A stretch of 64,000 nucleotides of DNA from Psychroflexus salarius (GCF_900129035.1 NZ_FQTW01000004.1:124001-188000), one strand, 5' to 3'. Positions 42,167 through 50,685 are shown, numbered from the stretch's first letter. The notes: generated by a model not told the origin, from the sequence alone. Made by a program: numbers and translations.

Positions 42167-43932
42167 AGCTGCAAGACTTGCTTAGCTATTGCTTTTGCTG
42201 ATATACCCGCAACTTCAAACAATTCTTGTGTACTACCATGTTCAATAAATTGATCTGGAATGCCCATTTTAATAAGTTGTGTATTGGCTTCAACTTGATT
42301 GAAGTAACTCGACACCGCATCACCTAAACCACCAATAATTGATGCATCTTCAACGGTAATTACAAATTCAAACTGATTAATAATTTCATCTAAAACTTCA
42401 GAATCAAGTGGCTTTAAAAATTTGAAATCATAATGTGCTGGCTTAATTTCTTTTGGGAGTAATTTAAAAGCATGAGTAACTTCCTGAGCAATGCTACCAA
42501 TGCTAAGCACAGCAAATCTTTGACCTGATTGAAGTAATTCAGCTTTACCAATTGGAACGGTCTTAAAATCAACTTGCCAATTTTTATGAAACGATTGCCC
42601 ACGCGGATAACGAATGGCTATTGGATGTTCATTAAACTGGCTAGCTGTGTATAATAATTGGCGTAATTCAATCCCGTTTCTTGGTGAAGCGATTACCAAA
42701 TTGGGAATACAGTTTAGATAAGCCAAATCAAAAACACCATGATGGGTTGCACCATCACGACCAACAAGCCCAGCACGATCTATACAAAATACAACAGGTA
42801 AGTTTTGCAAGGCTACATCATGAATGACTTGATCATAAGCGCGCTGTAAAAAGGTTGAATAAATGGTACAAAACACCTTAAAGCCTTGTGTTGCCATGCC
42901 AGCTGAAAGTGTTACAGCGTGTTGCTCAGCAATACCTACATCAAATGCACGATCAGGATATGCTTGCATCATATACTTTAAAGAACTTCCTGTTGGCATC
43001 GCTGGTGTTACACCAACTATCTTTGGATTATTTTTGGCTAAATCTAGCATGGTTAAGCCAAAAACATCTTGAAATTTAGGTGGCAAATCGGTTTGAGAAG
43101 ATTTATAACGTTCGCCCGTTTGTTTATTAAATTTTCCTGGCGCATGATAAGTCACTTGGTCTTGCTCTGCACTAGGCAAGCCTTTACCTTTTTTAGTAAT
43201 TACATGTAATAAACGCGGTCCGTTTTGCTGCTGTAAACGCTTTAAAGTTTCAATTAGCTTGGGTAAATCATGACCATCAATTGGACCTTCATAACTAAAG
43301 TTTAAAGCTTCAATTATATTGTCTTGTTTTGGCTTATTTCCTATTTTGGCTTTAGTTAAGTAGTTTTTTAAAGCACCAACACTTGGGTCAATTCCTATGG
43401 CATTGTCATTTAAAATAACCAACAAATTAGCTTTCGTAACGCCAGCATGATTTAAACCTTCAAATGCCATTCCTGATGCAATTGATGCATCGCCAATAAC
43501 AGCAATATGTTGTCTATTTAATTTCCCCAATAGCTTTGAAGCAATGGCCATGCCTAAAGCTGCAGAAATTGAAGTTGAGCTATGCCCAACACCAAAAGTA
43601 TCATATTCACTTTCGCTACGTTTTGGAAAACCGCTAATGCCATTTAACTGTCGGTTAGTTTCAAATAATTCTCGACGACCTGTTAAAATTTTGTGTCCGT
43701 AGGCTTGATGACCAACATCCCAAATTAATAAATCATCTGGTGTATGAAACACATAATGCAAAGCAATGGTTAATTCAACCACACCTAAACTAGCGCCTAA
43801 ATGACCTTCTTTAGTCGAGACAATATCAATAATAAAATCGCGAAGTTCATCTTTTAATTCTAAAAGTTGTTCAGCAGATAGTTGCCTTAAATCGGCTGGT
43901 GAATTGATGGTTGAAAGCAATTTATAAGTCAT
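42163..43932 (-). CDS. dxs: 1-deoxy-D-xylulose-5-phosphate synthase
   Basis: A 589-residue thiamine-diphosphate enzyme that joins pyruvate and glyceraldehyde 3-phosphate in the first step of the MEP isoprenoid route; its product also feeds thiamine and pyridoxal synthesis. Motifs: WDVGHQAYGHKILTGR, GHSSTSISAALGMA, the ThDP-binding GDASIASGMAFEGLNHAG ending in NDNAIGID, and DRAGLVGRDGATHHG in the pyrimidine half. Slightly shorter than the 620 or so residues of E. coli, mainly in loops. A -7 box sits 4 bases before the ATG. Confidence 0.96.
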   Translation of the reverse strand: MTYKLLSTINSPADLRQLSAEQLLELKDELRDFIIDIVSTKEGHLGASLGVVELTIALHYVFHTPDDLLIWDVGHQAYGHKILTGRRELFETNRQLNGISGFPKRSESEYDTFGVGHSSTSISAALGMAIASKLLGKLNRQHIAVIGDASIASGMAFEGLNHAGVTKANLLVILNDNAIGIDPSVGALKNYLTKAKIGNKPKQDNIIEALNFSYEGPIDGHDLPKLIETLKRLQQQNGPRLLHVITKKGKGLPSAEQDQVTYHAPGKFNKQTGERYKSSQTDLPPKFQDVFGLTMLDLAKNNPKIVGVTPAMPTGSSLKYMMQAYPDRAFDVGIAEQHAVTLSAGMATQGFKVFCTIYSTFLQRAYDQVIHDVALQNLPVVFCIDRAGLVGRDGATHHGVFDLAYLNCIPNLVIASPRNGIELRQLLYTASQFNEHPIAIRYPRGQSFHKNWQVDFKTVPIGKAELLQSGQRFAVLSIGSIAQEVTHAFKLLPKEIKPAHYDFKFLKPLDSEVLDEIINQFEFVITVEDASIIGGLGDAVSSYFNQVEANTQLIKMGIPDQFIEHGSTQELFEVAGISAKAIAKQVLQL

Positions 43933-43936
43933 CTTA

Positions 43937-43944
43937 CAAAGTTA
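43937..43944 (-). promoter_or_regulatory. Predicted -7 box (TAACTTTG) directly before dxs
   Basis: Minus-strand TAACTTTG matches TAnnTTTG and ends only 4 bases before the dxs ATG at 43932. Transcription from it would begin at or next to the start codon (leaderless). No -33 TTG is evident. Confidence 0.45.
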
Positions 43945-43958
43945 CCAATTAGAAATTG

Positions 43959-43966
43959 TATTTTTG
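43959..43966 (+). promoter_or_regulatory. Predicted -7 box (TATTTTTG) directly before tadA
   Basis: TATTTTTG matches TAnnTTTG and ends 3 bases before the ATG at 43970. As with dxs on the other strand, the transcript would be leaderless. No -33 TTG is evident. Confidence 0.4.
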
Positions 43967-43969
43967 AGT

Positions 43970-44419
43970 ATGCTTACACCATTTGATGATAATTATTTTA
44001 TGAAGAAGGCCTTAGAAGAAGCTCAATTAGCTTATGAAAAGGCTGAAGTTCCTGTAGGTGCTGTGATTACGCATCAAAATACAATTATAGCAAGGAGCCA
44101 TAATTTAACCGAACAACTAACTGATGTTACCGCACATGCTGAAATGCAAGCGATTACTTCGGCCGCAAATTTTATTGGCGGTAAATACCTGAAAGATTGT
44201 ACGCTTTATGTCACTTTAGAACCTTGCCAAATGTGCGCTGGCGCTTTGTATTGGAGCCAAATTTCAAGACTTGTTTTTGCTGCTGAAGACGAAAAACGCG
44301 GTTATAGAAACATGGGCACAAAGTTACACCCTAAAACTAAAGTCAAATTGGGTGTTTTAGCTGAAGAAGCCTCAAGTTTATTGAAGCGCTTTTTTATAGA
44401 AAAACGAAATTTAAATTAA
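43970..44419 (+). CDS. tadA: tRNA adenosine(34) deaminase TadA
   Basis: A 149-residue zinc deaminase that converts A34 to inosine in tRNA-Arg(ACG), letting it read three Arg codons. Zinc and proton-shuttle residues are in TAHAEMQA and PCQMCAGA, with VPVGAVI near the N-terminus. Start ATG 43970 gives the N-terminus MLTPFDDNYFMKKALEEA, which fits the family in this group; a TTG two codons earlier is part of the -7 box, and ATG 44000 would cut the first helix. Confidence 0.9.
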   Translation: MLTPFDDNYFMKKALEEAQLAYEKAEVPVGAVITHQNTIIARSHNLTEQLTDVTAHAEMQAITSAANFIGGKYLKDCTLYVTLEPCQMCAGALYWSQISRLVFAAEDEKRGYRNMGTKLHPKTKVKLGVLAEEASSLLKRFFIEKRNLN

Positions 44420-44420
44420 A

Positions 44421-44780
44421 ATGCCTACCATAACAATTAAAAATGATCTTTGGCTTTTAAGAAGTTTTGAATGTATCTTTTTTAGTGGGGTTGCAATTCA
44501 TTTTTTTATAAAATCAACAACTGATAATGGTGGTTATTTTGCTTTAAGTTTTATTTTTTTGCTTAATGCAATATTAGCAGCTGTAAAGTTATTTCACCCG
44601 AAATACAATAAAGTTGAATTAGATGAAGAGCAAATTACTTCAATAAAGCGGAAAACGATTCCTATTATTAATTACACCTTTTTAGTAGTGAAATACCGAA
44701 ACAAAGAATTAAAAGTTTTTAGAAAGTGCAATCAACAACAATTACTTCAACTAAGACTCAAGCACAAAATTGATGCTTAA
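44421..44780 (+). CDS. Small membrane protein, function unknown
   Basis: A 119-residue protein with two membrane helices (about residues 14-30 and 37-55) and a basic cytoplasmic tail with KYRNKELKVFRKCN. I do not recognise the family. It starts one base after the tadA stop, so it is probably co-transcribed. Its last 30 bases overlap the convergent hydrolase gene. Confidence 0.65.
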   Translation: MPTITIKNDLWLLRSFECIFFSGVAIHFFIKSTTDNGGYFALSFIFLLNAILAAVKLFHPKYNKVELDEEQITSIKRKTIPIINYTFLVVKYRNKELKVFRKCNQQQLLQLRLKHKIDA

Positions 44781-45596
44781 TTGCGCTAAGGTTGAAGCTT
44801 TTTCAGGAAGATGTAATTCATCCCAAGGATGTTTCATTCCAAAAACGTGATTAGCTCCAGGAATAACTTTTAAAACTGATTGATTTATGTGTTGATGTAA
44901 GTCTTTTGCATGATCTAAACGCACCGCTTCATCTTGGTCTCCGTGAATAATTAAACAAGGCTGCTTAATGGTTTTAGCATTATTTAGAATGTGAAGCTCT
45001 GGTTCATGGGCTTTAAAATCTTCAAAAAATTGAAAGTAATGTGGCATTAACTGATTTGTTCGGCCATTTTTAGCATGATAAACGCCAGTTGTTTTCCATT
45101 GCTCAAACGCACTGCCTGTTGGAAATCTGGACTCAAAATCTGATACTGCTGCCCAAGTAATTAATCGGTCTACCAAATGGTTTTGTGCAGCAACCAAAAC
45201 CGAAATACCACCACCACGACTATGCCCAATTAAAGTCAATTGGTTTAGGTTTATAAAAGGATGTTGACTAAAATACTGAGCGGCCCAATTAATAACGGTA
45301 TTAACATCTTGTACTTGGGTTGTATAATTGTCTTCGGCAAAGGCTTCTAAATTATTAAATTCTGTCGGTTGCTCAGGTGTTCCGCCATAATGCGAGAAGT
45401 TAAACTTAACAAATACAATTCCGTTTTTAGCAAACTCACTTGCTATTAAATGCCAAGCGCCCCAATCTTTAAAACCTTTATAGCCATGGCAAAATAAAGC
45501 GACCTGATGTGATGTTTGTGCGTCGTCGTAAGTGTAATCTAATAAAATCGGTAAGCCGGATTCACTTGTAATTTGCAAACTTGTGTTTTGAATCAT
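44751..45596 (-). CDS. Alpha/beta hydrolase
   Basis: A 281-residue serine hydrolase without signal peptide. The nucleophile is Ser in LIGHSRGGG (about residue 121), the acid is probably Asp in IHGDQDEAV (about 224) and the base is His in GANHVFG (about 253). The oxyanion region is LFCHGYKGFKDWG. Substrate is unknown; the motif pattern is like small acyl esterases or dienelactone-type hydrolases. It follows another hydrolase (45619-46401) by 22 bases and may share its transcript. Confidence 0.88.
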   Translation of the reverse strand: MIQNTSLQITSESGLPILLDYTYDDAQTSHQVALFCHGYKGFKDWGAWHLIASEFAKNGIVFVKFNFSHYGGTPEQPTEFNNLEAFAEDNYTTQVQDVNTVINWAAQYFSQHPFINLNQLTLIGHSRGGGISVLVAAQNHLVDRLITWAAVSDFESRFPTGSAFEQWKTTGVYHAKNGRTNQLMPHYFQFFEDFKAHEPELHILNNAKTIKQPCLIIHGDQDEAVRLDHAKDLHQHINQSVLKVIPGANHVFGMKHPWDELHLPEKASTLAQLSINFVLES

Positions 45597-45618
45597 CTTG
45601 TATCAATTTTATTTAAAT

Positions 45619-46401
45619 TTACAAAATAGACTTTAAATGCTGAATTAATTCGGGTAATGCCTCGATATAACTCATATGACCACCTGGTAATAACTTAAAA
45701 TTTAAATTATGCTTTTGGGCAATTTGTTTTAAAGCGTTTGTATTTGCTATAGGGTCGTCTTGACCAGCGATAATGTGCGTTTTAGCTTTTAAATGAATTA
45801 AAGTGTTGGTTCGGTCTTCACGATCACGCATGCCTTTAAGCGTATTGATAATACCTTGTGTGCTGCAAGTTTTAGCCTGCTTAACAGCTTCATTGATTGC
45901 ATCTTCATGACGTAAATGCATTTGGGGTAAAAACAAATTTTTAACCGCCATACTTGTAAAAGCCTTAGGATATTTTTGTACCATTTTGATGGCGCGATCG
46001 CGGTCCCTTTTTCGACTGGAAGAATCGGAAAAACTAGTAGAATTCAAAATAATCTGTTGTTGAATGACTTCTGGAGCAACTTCAGCTAAAGCTAAAAGCA
46101 CATAACCGCCTAATGAATGCCCAACGAAATGTGCATGGTGCAAGTTTAAATGATGCAATAATCCGCGAATAATTTCAGCTAAATTAGGCATGGTATGAAT
46201 GTAGCCCATCGCTTCAGTTTGGCCGTGACCAGGTAAATCGATACAAATAATTCGATACTTATCCTGAAACTGCGGAATGATAGATTGCCACATGGTGGCA
46301 TTTTCTAGAAACCCATGAATACAGACTAAAACAGGCTTTTTTGAAGCGGTTTCAGTTTGGGTAAAGTGAATTTTAGTTTGTCGAAAATTGAATGTCGGCA
46401 T
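45619..46401 (-). CDS. Alpha/beta hydrolase
   Basis: A 260-residue hydrolase from ATG 46401. Motifs: oxyanion HGFLENATMW, nucleophile Ser in VGHSLGGYV (about residue 90), acid in IAGQDDPIA and base His in PGGHMSYIE. The pattern is like the menaquinone-pathway MenH and related esterases, but the substrate cannot be decided. It is preceded by the pepP terminator and followed by a second hydrolase. Confidence 0.9.
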   Translation of the reverse strand: MPTFNFRQTKIHFTQTETASKKPVLVCIHGFLENATMWQSIIPQFQDKYRIICIDLPGHGQTEAMGYIHTMPNLAEIIRGLLHHLNLHHAHFVGHSLGGYVLLALAEVAPEVIQQQIILNSTSFSDSSSRKRDRDRAIKMVQKYPKAFTSMAVKNLFLPQMHLRHEDAINEAVKQAKTCSTQGIINTLKGMRDREDRTNTLIHLKAKTHIIAGQDDPIANTNALKQIAQKHNLNFKLLPGGHMSYIEALPELIQHLKSIL

Positions 46402-46403
46402 AG

Positions 46404-46440
46404 ATAAAAACAACCTTGCTGAACAGTTTCAACAAGGCTG
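46404..46440 (-). terminator. Terminator after pepP
   Basis: Minus-strand stem CCTTG-T-TGAA (from 46437 down) and TTCA-G-CAAGG (to 46414) with one mismatch and a 4-base loop, extended outward by further A/T pairing, followed by TTGTTTTT. It lies 23 bases after the pepP stop at 46463 and just before the next hydrolase start. Confidence 0.75.
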
Positions 46441-46462
46441 TGGTTTTTTAAATCAGTTGAAA

Positions 46463-47755
46463 TTATTGGTTCATTAAATCTTCAATTTCTTCAATTTCGA
46501 TAGGAATATTGCGCATAAGATTGAAAGGTTCGCCGTTTTCTTGGATCACGACATCATCTTCAAGTCTAACGCCAATATGCTCTTCAGGCAAATAAATACC
46601 AGGTTCTACCGTGAAGACTTGATTGGCTTTTATTGGCTCATGCAATAAGCCGTAATCGTGCGTATCTAAACCAATGTGGTGTGATGTGCCATGCATAAAG
46701 TATTTTTTGTAGGCTGGCCATTTAGGGTCTTCATTTTGAACATCGGCTTTATCAAGTAGTTTTAAGTCAAGTAACTCTGACGTCATTAATTTACCGACCT
46801 CAACATGATATTCAGCCCATAATGTTCCAGGTACTAACATTTTAGTCGCTTCTTTTTTAACGCGATTAACGGCATTATAAATTTGTTTTTGGCGATCGGT
46901 AAATTTTCCATTAACTGGAATGGTTCGTGACATGTCACTGGCATAATTGGCATATTCAGCGCCAACATCAAATAAGATTAAGTCACCATCTTTACATTGA
47001 TGTTTATTTTCAATATAATGTAAAACGGTTGCATTTTTACCAGAAGCAATAATTGGCGTATACGCAAAACCACGTGAACGATTTTTTAGGAATTCGTGCA
47101 TAATTTCAGCCTCAAGTTCAAATTCCCAGATATTCGGTTTCGTTTCTTTTAAAATACGTCTAAAGGCTTTTTCAGTGATATTGCAAGCCGTTTGCATCGT
47201 ATCTAACTCTAATTGATGTTTTACTGAACGTAAACGCTGTAAAATCGGATTGCTTTTAGCCACTTGGTGCGCTGGATAGTTTTCTTTTAACCATTTATTA
47301 AAACGGTCTTCACGGGTTTCGGTATCATGAGCAGCGCGATAATGTTCATTGGTGTTAATATAAATAGTTTCACTTTGAGACATCAGCTCGTGAAATATTT
47401 TATGAAAGTCTTTTAGCCAATAAACCGTTTTGATGCCAGCAATTTGGAGGGCTTTTTCTTCATCTATTTTTTCGCCTTCCCAAACCGCAATATGCGGATT
47501 AGTTTCTTTTAAAAATAAAATCTCGCGATGTTCTGGTTTTGGAGCATCAGGGAATAATACCAAAATACTATCCTCCTGATCTACACCACTGAGGTAGTAA
47601 ATGTTTCGGTCTTGTTGAAACGGAATGGTACTATCGGCACCTATGGGATAAATATCGTTAGAGTTGAAGGCCGCAACTGAATTAGGCTTCATTTGAGCCA
47701 TAAAGTTTTTGCGGTTTTGAATAAATAATTCGTTTGAAATAGGTTCGTAGCGCAT
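46463..47755 (-). CDS. pepP: Xaa-Pro aminopeptidase
   Basis: A 430-residue M24 metallopeptidase that removes an N-terminal residue before proline. An N-terminal creatinase-like domain (about 1-175) is followed by the pita-bread domain. Metal ligands: Asp in LILFDVGAEY and SDMSRTIP, His in HGTSHHIGLDTHD, and Glu in TVEPGIYLPEEH and VRLEDDVVI. No signal peptide. It has the best promoter in this part (47773-47802) and its own terminator. Confidence 0.95.
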   Translation of the reverse strand: MRYEPISNELFIQNRKNFMAQMKPNSVAAFNSNDIYPIGADSTIPFQQDRNIYYLSGVDQEDSILVLFPDAPKPEHREILFLKETNPHIAVWEGEKIDEEKALQIAGIKTVYWLKDFHKIFHELMSQSETIYINTNEHYRAAHDTETREDRFNKWLKENYPAHQVAKSNPILQRLRSVKHQLELDTMQTACNITEKAFRRILKETKPNIWEFELEAEIMHEFLKNRSRGFAYTPIIASGKNATVLHYIENKHQCKDGDLILFDVGAEYANYASDMSRTIPVNGKFTDRQKQIYNAVNRVKKEATKMLVPGTLWAEYHVEVGKLMTSELLDLKLLDKADVQNEDPKWPAYKKYFMHGTSHHIGLDTHDYGLLHEPIKANQVFTVEPGIYLPEEHIGVRLEDDVVIQENGEPFNLMRNIPIEIEEIEDLMNQ

Positions 47756-47772
47756 AAATTAATGATTTTTTT

Positions 47773-47802
47773 CAAAGATAAAGATTGTATTTGTGGATTC
47801 AA
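47773..47802 (-). promoter_or_regulatory. Predicted promoter for pepP (TTG-N19-TATCTTTG)
   Basis: On the minus strand TTG (47802-47800), 19 bases, then TATCTTTG (47780-47773). Both boxes and the spacing fit the Bacteroidota housekeeping promoter pattern. The ATG of pepP is 17 bases after the box. Confidence 0.75.
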
Positions 47803-47843
47803 GTCATAAACACAATTCTATTATTTTTAAAGGCGCTTTTAGT

Positions 47844-47918
47844 TTAATTTTCAAAACCGAGTTGGGCTAAACCTTCAGCTAATGCAGGATGATTTTGGTC
47901 GAGATGTAAAACTTTCAT
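47844..47918 (-). pseudogene. N-terminal remnant of a D-2-hydroxyacid dehydrogenase-like gene
   Basis: An ATG at 47918 opens a 24-codon frame that ends in TAA at 47846. Its product MKVLHLDQNHPALAEGLAQL and the following GFEN resemble the conserved start of a flavobacterial NAD-dependent 2-hydroxyacid dehydrogenase (SerA-like family), which goes on for about 300 residues. Here nothing of the rest remains before pepP. A consensus -7 box lies just upstream (47933-47940), so the original promoter appears kept. The call is based on recalled family similarity over a short stretch. Confidence 0.5.
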
Positions 47919-47932
47919 CAATATGTTTTAAG

Positions 47933-47940
47933 CAAATATA
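47933..47940 (-). promoter_or_regulatory. -7 box (TATATTTG) of the truncated dehydrogenase-like gene
   Basis: Minus-strand TATATTTG matches TAnnTTTG and lies 14 bases before the ATG of the remnant at 47918. No -33 TTG is seen. Confidence 0.45.
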
Positions 47941-47970
47941 AAAGCTTTGTTGTTGAAAAGGTTTTAAATC

Positions 47971-48003
47971 AAAAAATCCATCAAATTTATGATAGATTTT
48001 TTT
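47971..48003 (-). terminator. Terminator left behind after a lost T9SS gene
   Basis: Minus-strand stem of AAAAATC and ATC arms with GAT and GATTTTT partners (one unpaired base on each side) around an AT-rich loop, then a T run. It lies 18 bases after the stop of the T9SS domain remnant at 48021. Confidence 0.65.
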
Positions 48004-48020
48004 AGTAAAATTTCTTGTGT

Positions 48021-48104
48021 TTACTTAATAATCATTTTCTTAGTGATAATCTCACTACTACCACTTACCAAACTGTATAAATAAATCCCTGGTTCAAAAT
48101 CAGG
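48021..48104 (-). pseudogene. Orphan C-terminal end of a T9SS type A sorting domain
   Basis: On the minus strand a 27-codon frame runs from a TGA (48107-48105) to a TAA at 48021. It reads PDFEPGIYLYSLVSGSSEII then TKKMIIK, the standard last third of a type A T9SS sorting domain (GIY...KK-hydrophobic-K end). No start or upstream part exists; the next 36 bases lead into the divergent gene at 48141. This is the tail of a secreted-protein gene whose body has been deleted or replaced. Confidence 0.75.
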
Positions 48105-48126
48105 TCAAAGAATTAATTAAATTAAT

Positions 48127-48134
48127 TATATTTG
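48127..48134 (+). promoter_or_regulatory. Predicted -7 box (TATATTTG) for the T9SS type B gene
   Basis: TATATTTG matches TAnnTTTG and ends 6 bases before the ATG at 48141, so the leader would be only a few bases. A TTG in frame at 48132 is part of this box and is rejected as start. Confidence 0.45.
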
Positions 48135-48140
48135 GTTAAT

Positions 48141-50477
48141 ATGAGTCATAATTATTTCACATATTTTTATTTGTCTTTTTTATTTCTAATAATATTAAAT
48201 ATTAATGCTCAAACTCCAACTGTTATTCCTCTTGAGCTTCGTGCTCAATACAATGGACAATATGATTATAAAATTGTAGGCAATACTTTAAATGAAGTCG
48301 ATAATAAATTGCCAGGTCCATGTGAAATGCTCTCTGAATCATCAGCTAATTTAAACTTAGCTCCTGGTCAAACACTCGAGGCCGCTTATTTATATTGGTC
48401 GGGTATTGGAGATGGTTTGTTTGATCCAGAAATTCAATTAAATGGGCAATCATTATTTGCAGACGAAATAAATGTTGTAGATCCACAACAAAATGGTATT
48501 GCTCTTTATTATGGTTCTTTTAAAGATATAACCAATATAATTGATCAACAAGGTAACGGTTTGTATAACTTTTCTGATTTGGATTTAAATCCTATAATTG
48601 GAAATTACTGCTCTACTGGTCAGTACTATGCTGGCTGGTCTATTTTAGTCATTTATAAAGATACTACTTTACCTACACAACAGGTTAATGTTTATGATGG
48701 TTTAGCTTCTGTTTATGGACAAATTGGAGATATTACTTCATCAGCTATCATCAATATTCAAAATCTTAATATCATTAATACAAATAATGCACGTATGGGT
48801 TTTTTGGCATGGAATGGGAGTTCGAATAGTTTTTTTAATGAAAGTATTTCGTTTAACGGTAATTTATTAAGCAATCCGCCTTTAAATCCTAGTGATAACC
48901 CCTTTAATGGCACCAACTCTTACACAGGTACTGATGACCTTTATAATATGGATTTAGATGTATTTGATATTTCTAATTTTATAGCTGTTGGAGATACAGA
49001 TGGTAATATTACTTTTACATCTTCATTAGATCGTTTAATCCAAAACGTAGTGACCGTGACTCGCTCTGAGTTGCCGGATGCCACGGTGCAACTGACCAAT
49101 TTTTCGGGTATAGGTAATTGTAATGCGCAAAGTCTTAGCTTTGAAGCGACTGTTTATAATCTTAATTCCAGTGACCTTTTACCTGCCAATACGCCTGTTT
49201 CTGTTTTTGTGTTGGATGAAAATAATGAAGAAGTATTTTTAGACACTTTTTTTACCCAAAATATCATTCCTATTAACGGTTCTGAAACTCAGTTTTTAAC
49301 GCTTGCCATTCCTCCACAAATCCCAAATAACACAACTTTAATCTTAAAAGCAAACACGCTTGAAGATGGCTCACAACCTATTAACGAAGCTAATGTTTTA
49401 AACAATAATTTTAGCGCTGATCTTATTATACCACAAAGCCCTGCCATTAACGATCAGCCTTTAACGGTCAATCTCTGTGATGATGTCAGTAATGGCGTTT
49501 TTGTAAATCTTACTGAGTTTGATATTAGCATTAAACTTAACCCTAAGCATGATGTGGTGTATTATCAAAGCCAAACTGATTTTGATAACAACTTGCCAAT
49601 TAACCAACCTGATAATTTTCAAATCAACGCCAACACTACTCAAGTGATCGCTGAAGTAGTTAATCCAGTCTCTGGCTGCGCTTCTACTACGCAAACTATC
49701 ATCACAATACAGGTAGCAAACATACCTATTATTGATTTTTACCAAGGTGAAGATTTAGTGATTTGTATTGATTTTTTAAGCAATACCATCATCAGTGCGC
49801 CCATACTCGACACCCAACTGAATGAAACTGATTATACATTTGAATGGTTTTTAGATGGTGAACTTCTAAACTTTACAGGAAATAGCCTTGAGGTGCAAGA
49901 AGCTGGATTCTATGAAGTTATCGTGACCGAGATTACAACCAATTGCCAAACCAGTTATGTGGCAGAAGTGATTGTAAGTTCAATCCCTGATTTTGAAGTT
50001 AATGTGATAGGTCAAAATTTTAATCAGAATAACAGCATCGAAATTACCGATATTCAAGGTGTTGGTGACTTTGAGTTTTCAGTTAATGGCCAAAATTGGC
50101 AAAATTATCAAGGAGAAAGCCAGCTAATTTTTTCAAACTTACCTGGTGGCGAAATTCAAGTCATTGGCAGAAGTTTAGCAGGTTGTGGTCAAAACACTAA
50201 AAGCGTTTTACTATTAAATTATCCTGAGTTTTTTACACCTAATAATGACGGATTTAATGATACTTGGTCGATTACAAATTTGCCCGATGCAAAAGTGTTT
50301 ATTTTTGATCGTTTCGGTAAGCTAATTCAAAAACTCAACCAAGACAACAACGCTTGGGACGGCACTTTTAATGGTAAAGCAATGCCAACTAGTGATTATT
50401 GGTTTATCCTTAACTATAAAGACCCTAAAACGGGTGAACCAAAACGTCTTAAAGCTAACTTTACGCTGAAACGCTGA
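48141..50477 (+). CDS. T9SS type B sorting domain-containing secreted protein
   Basis: A 778-residue secreted protein from ATG 48141. Signal peptide about 1-23 (ending NINAQ). The N-terminal 270 residues form a beta-rich domain with YLYWSGIGDG and GWSILVIYKD, like DUF3344-type domains of Bacteroidota surface proteins. Next come CARDB-like and Ig/PKD-like units (about 310-690). The end (from about 695) is a gliding-motility-type CTD: FTPNNDGFNDTW, IFDRFGKLI, NAWDGTFNGK and TSDYWFIL, the type B T9SS sorting domain. It is likely a surface adhesin or matrix protein; the ligand is unknown. It faces away from the gene remnants at 47844-48104. Confidence 0.88.
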   Translation: MSHNYFTYFYLSFLFLIILNINAQTPTVIPLELRAQYNGQYDYKIVGNTLNEVDNKLPGPCEMLSESSANLNLAPGQTLEAAYLYWSGIGDGLFDPEIQLNGQSLFADEINVVDPQQNGIALYYGSFKDITNIIDQQGNGLYNFSDLDLNPIIGNYCSTGQYYAGWSILVIYKDTTLPTQQVNVYDGLASVYGQIGDITSSAIINIQNLNIINTNNARMGFLAWNGSSNSFFNESISFNGNLLSNPPLNPSDNPFNGTNSYTGTDDLYNMDLDVFDISNFIAVGDTDGNITFTSSLDRLIQNVVTVTRSELPDATVQLTNFSGIGNCNAQSLSFEATVYNLNSSDLLPANTPVSVFVLDENNEEVFLDTFFTQNIIPINGSETQFLTLAIPPQIPNNTTLILKANTLEDGSQPINEANVLNNNFSADLIIPQSPAINDQPLTVNLCDDVSNGVFVNLTEFDISIKLNPKHDVVYYQSQTDFDNNLPINQPDNFQINANTTQVIAEVVNPVSGCASTTQTIITIQVANIPIIDFYQGEDLVICIDFLSNTIISAPILDTQLNETDYTFEWFLDGELLNFTGNSLEVQEAGFYEVIVTEITTNCQTSYVAEVIVSSIPDFEVNVIGQNFNQNNSIEITDIQGVGDFEFSVNGQNWQNYQGESQLIFSNLPGGEIQVIGRSLAGCGQNTKSVLLLNYPEFFTPNNDGFNDTWSITNLPDAKVFIFDRFGKLIQKLNQDNNAWDGTFNGKAMPTSDYWFILNYKDPKTGEPKRLKANFTLKR

Positions 50478-50654
50478 GTTTTATTCTTCTCTCAACGCTA
50501 TACTAAGCTTCCATTTTCCAAACAAAAACTAAATTTAAACCTTAGAAATACTTAAATGATTATTTACTGCAGATTCATATCTTAATGAAATTGACGAAAT
50601 CGATTGAAATTGTTTTAAAACTATTCTAAATTAACACGAATTAAGCTTAGTTTT

Positions 50655-50685
50655 TTGTGTGTAAGGCGAATGCGATGTATTTTTG
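50655..50685 (+). promoter_or_regulatory. Predicted promoter for sdhCAB (TTG-N20-TATTTTTG)
   Basis: TTG at 50655-50657, 20 bases, then TATTTTTG at 50678-50685. Both boxes fit the Bacteroidota pattern. The sdhC ATG is 26 bases further on. The rest of 50478-50654 shows no other feature. Confidence 0.75.

Noticed and set aside
49461-49745. A 94-codon minus-strand frame inside the T9SS type B gene
   Set aside because: No start context, and its composition mirrors the coding strand; shadow frame.
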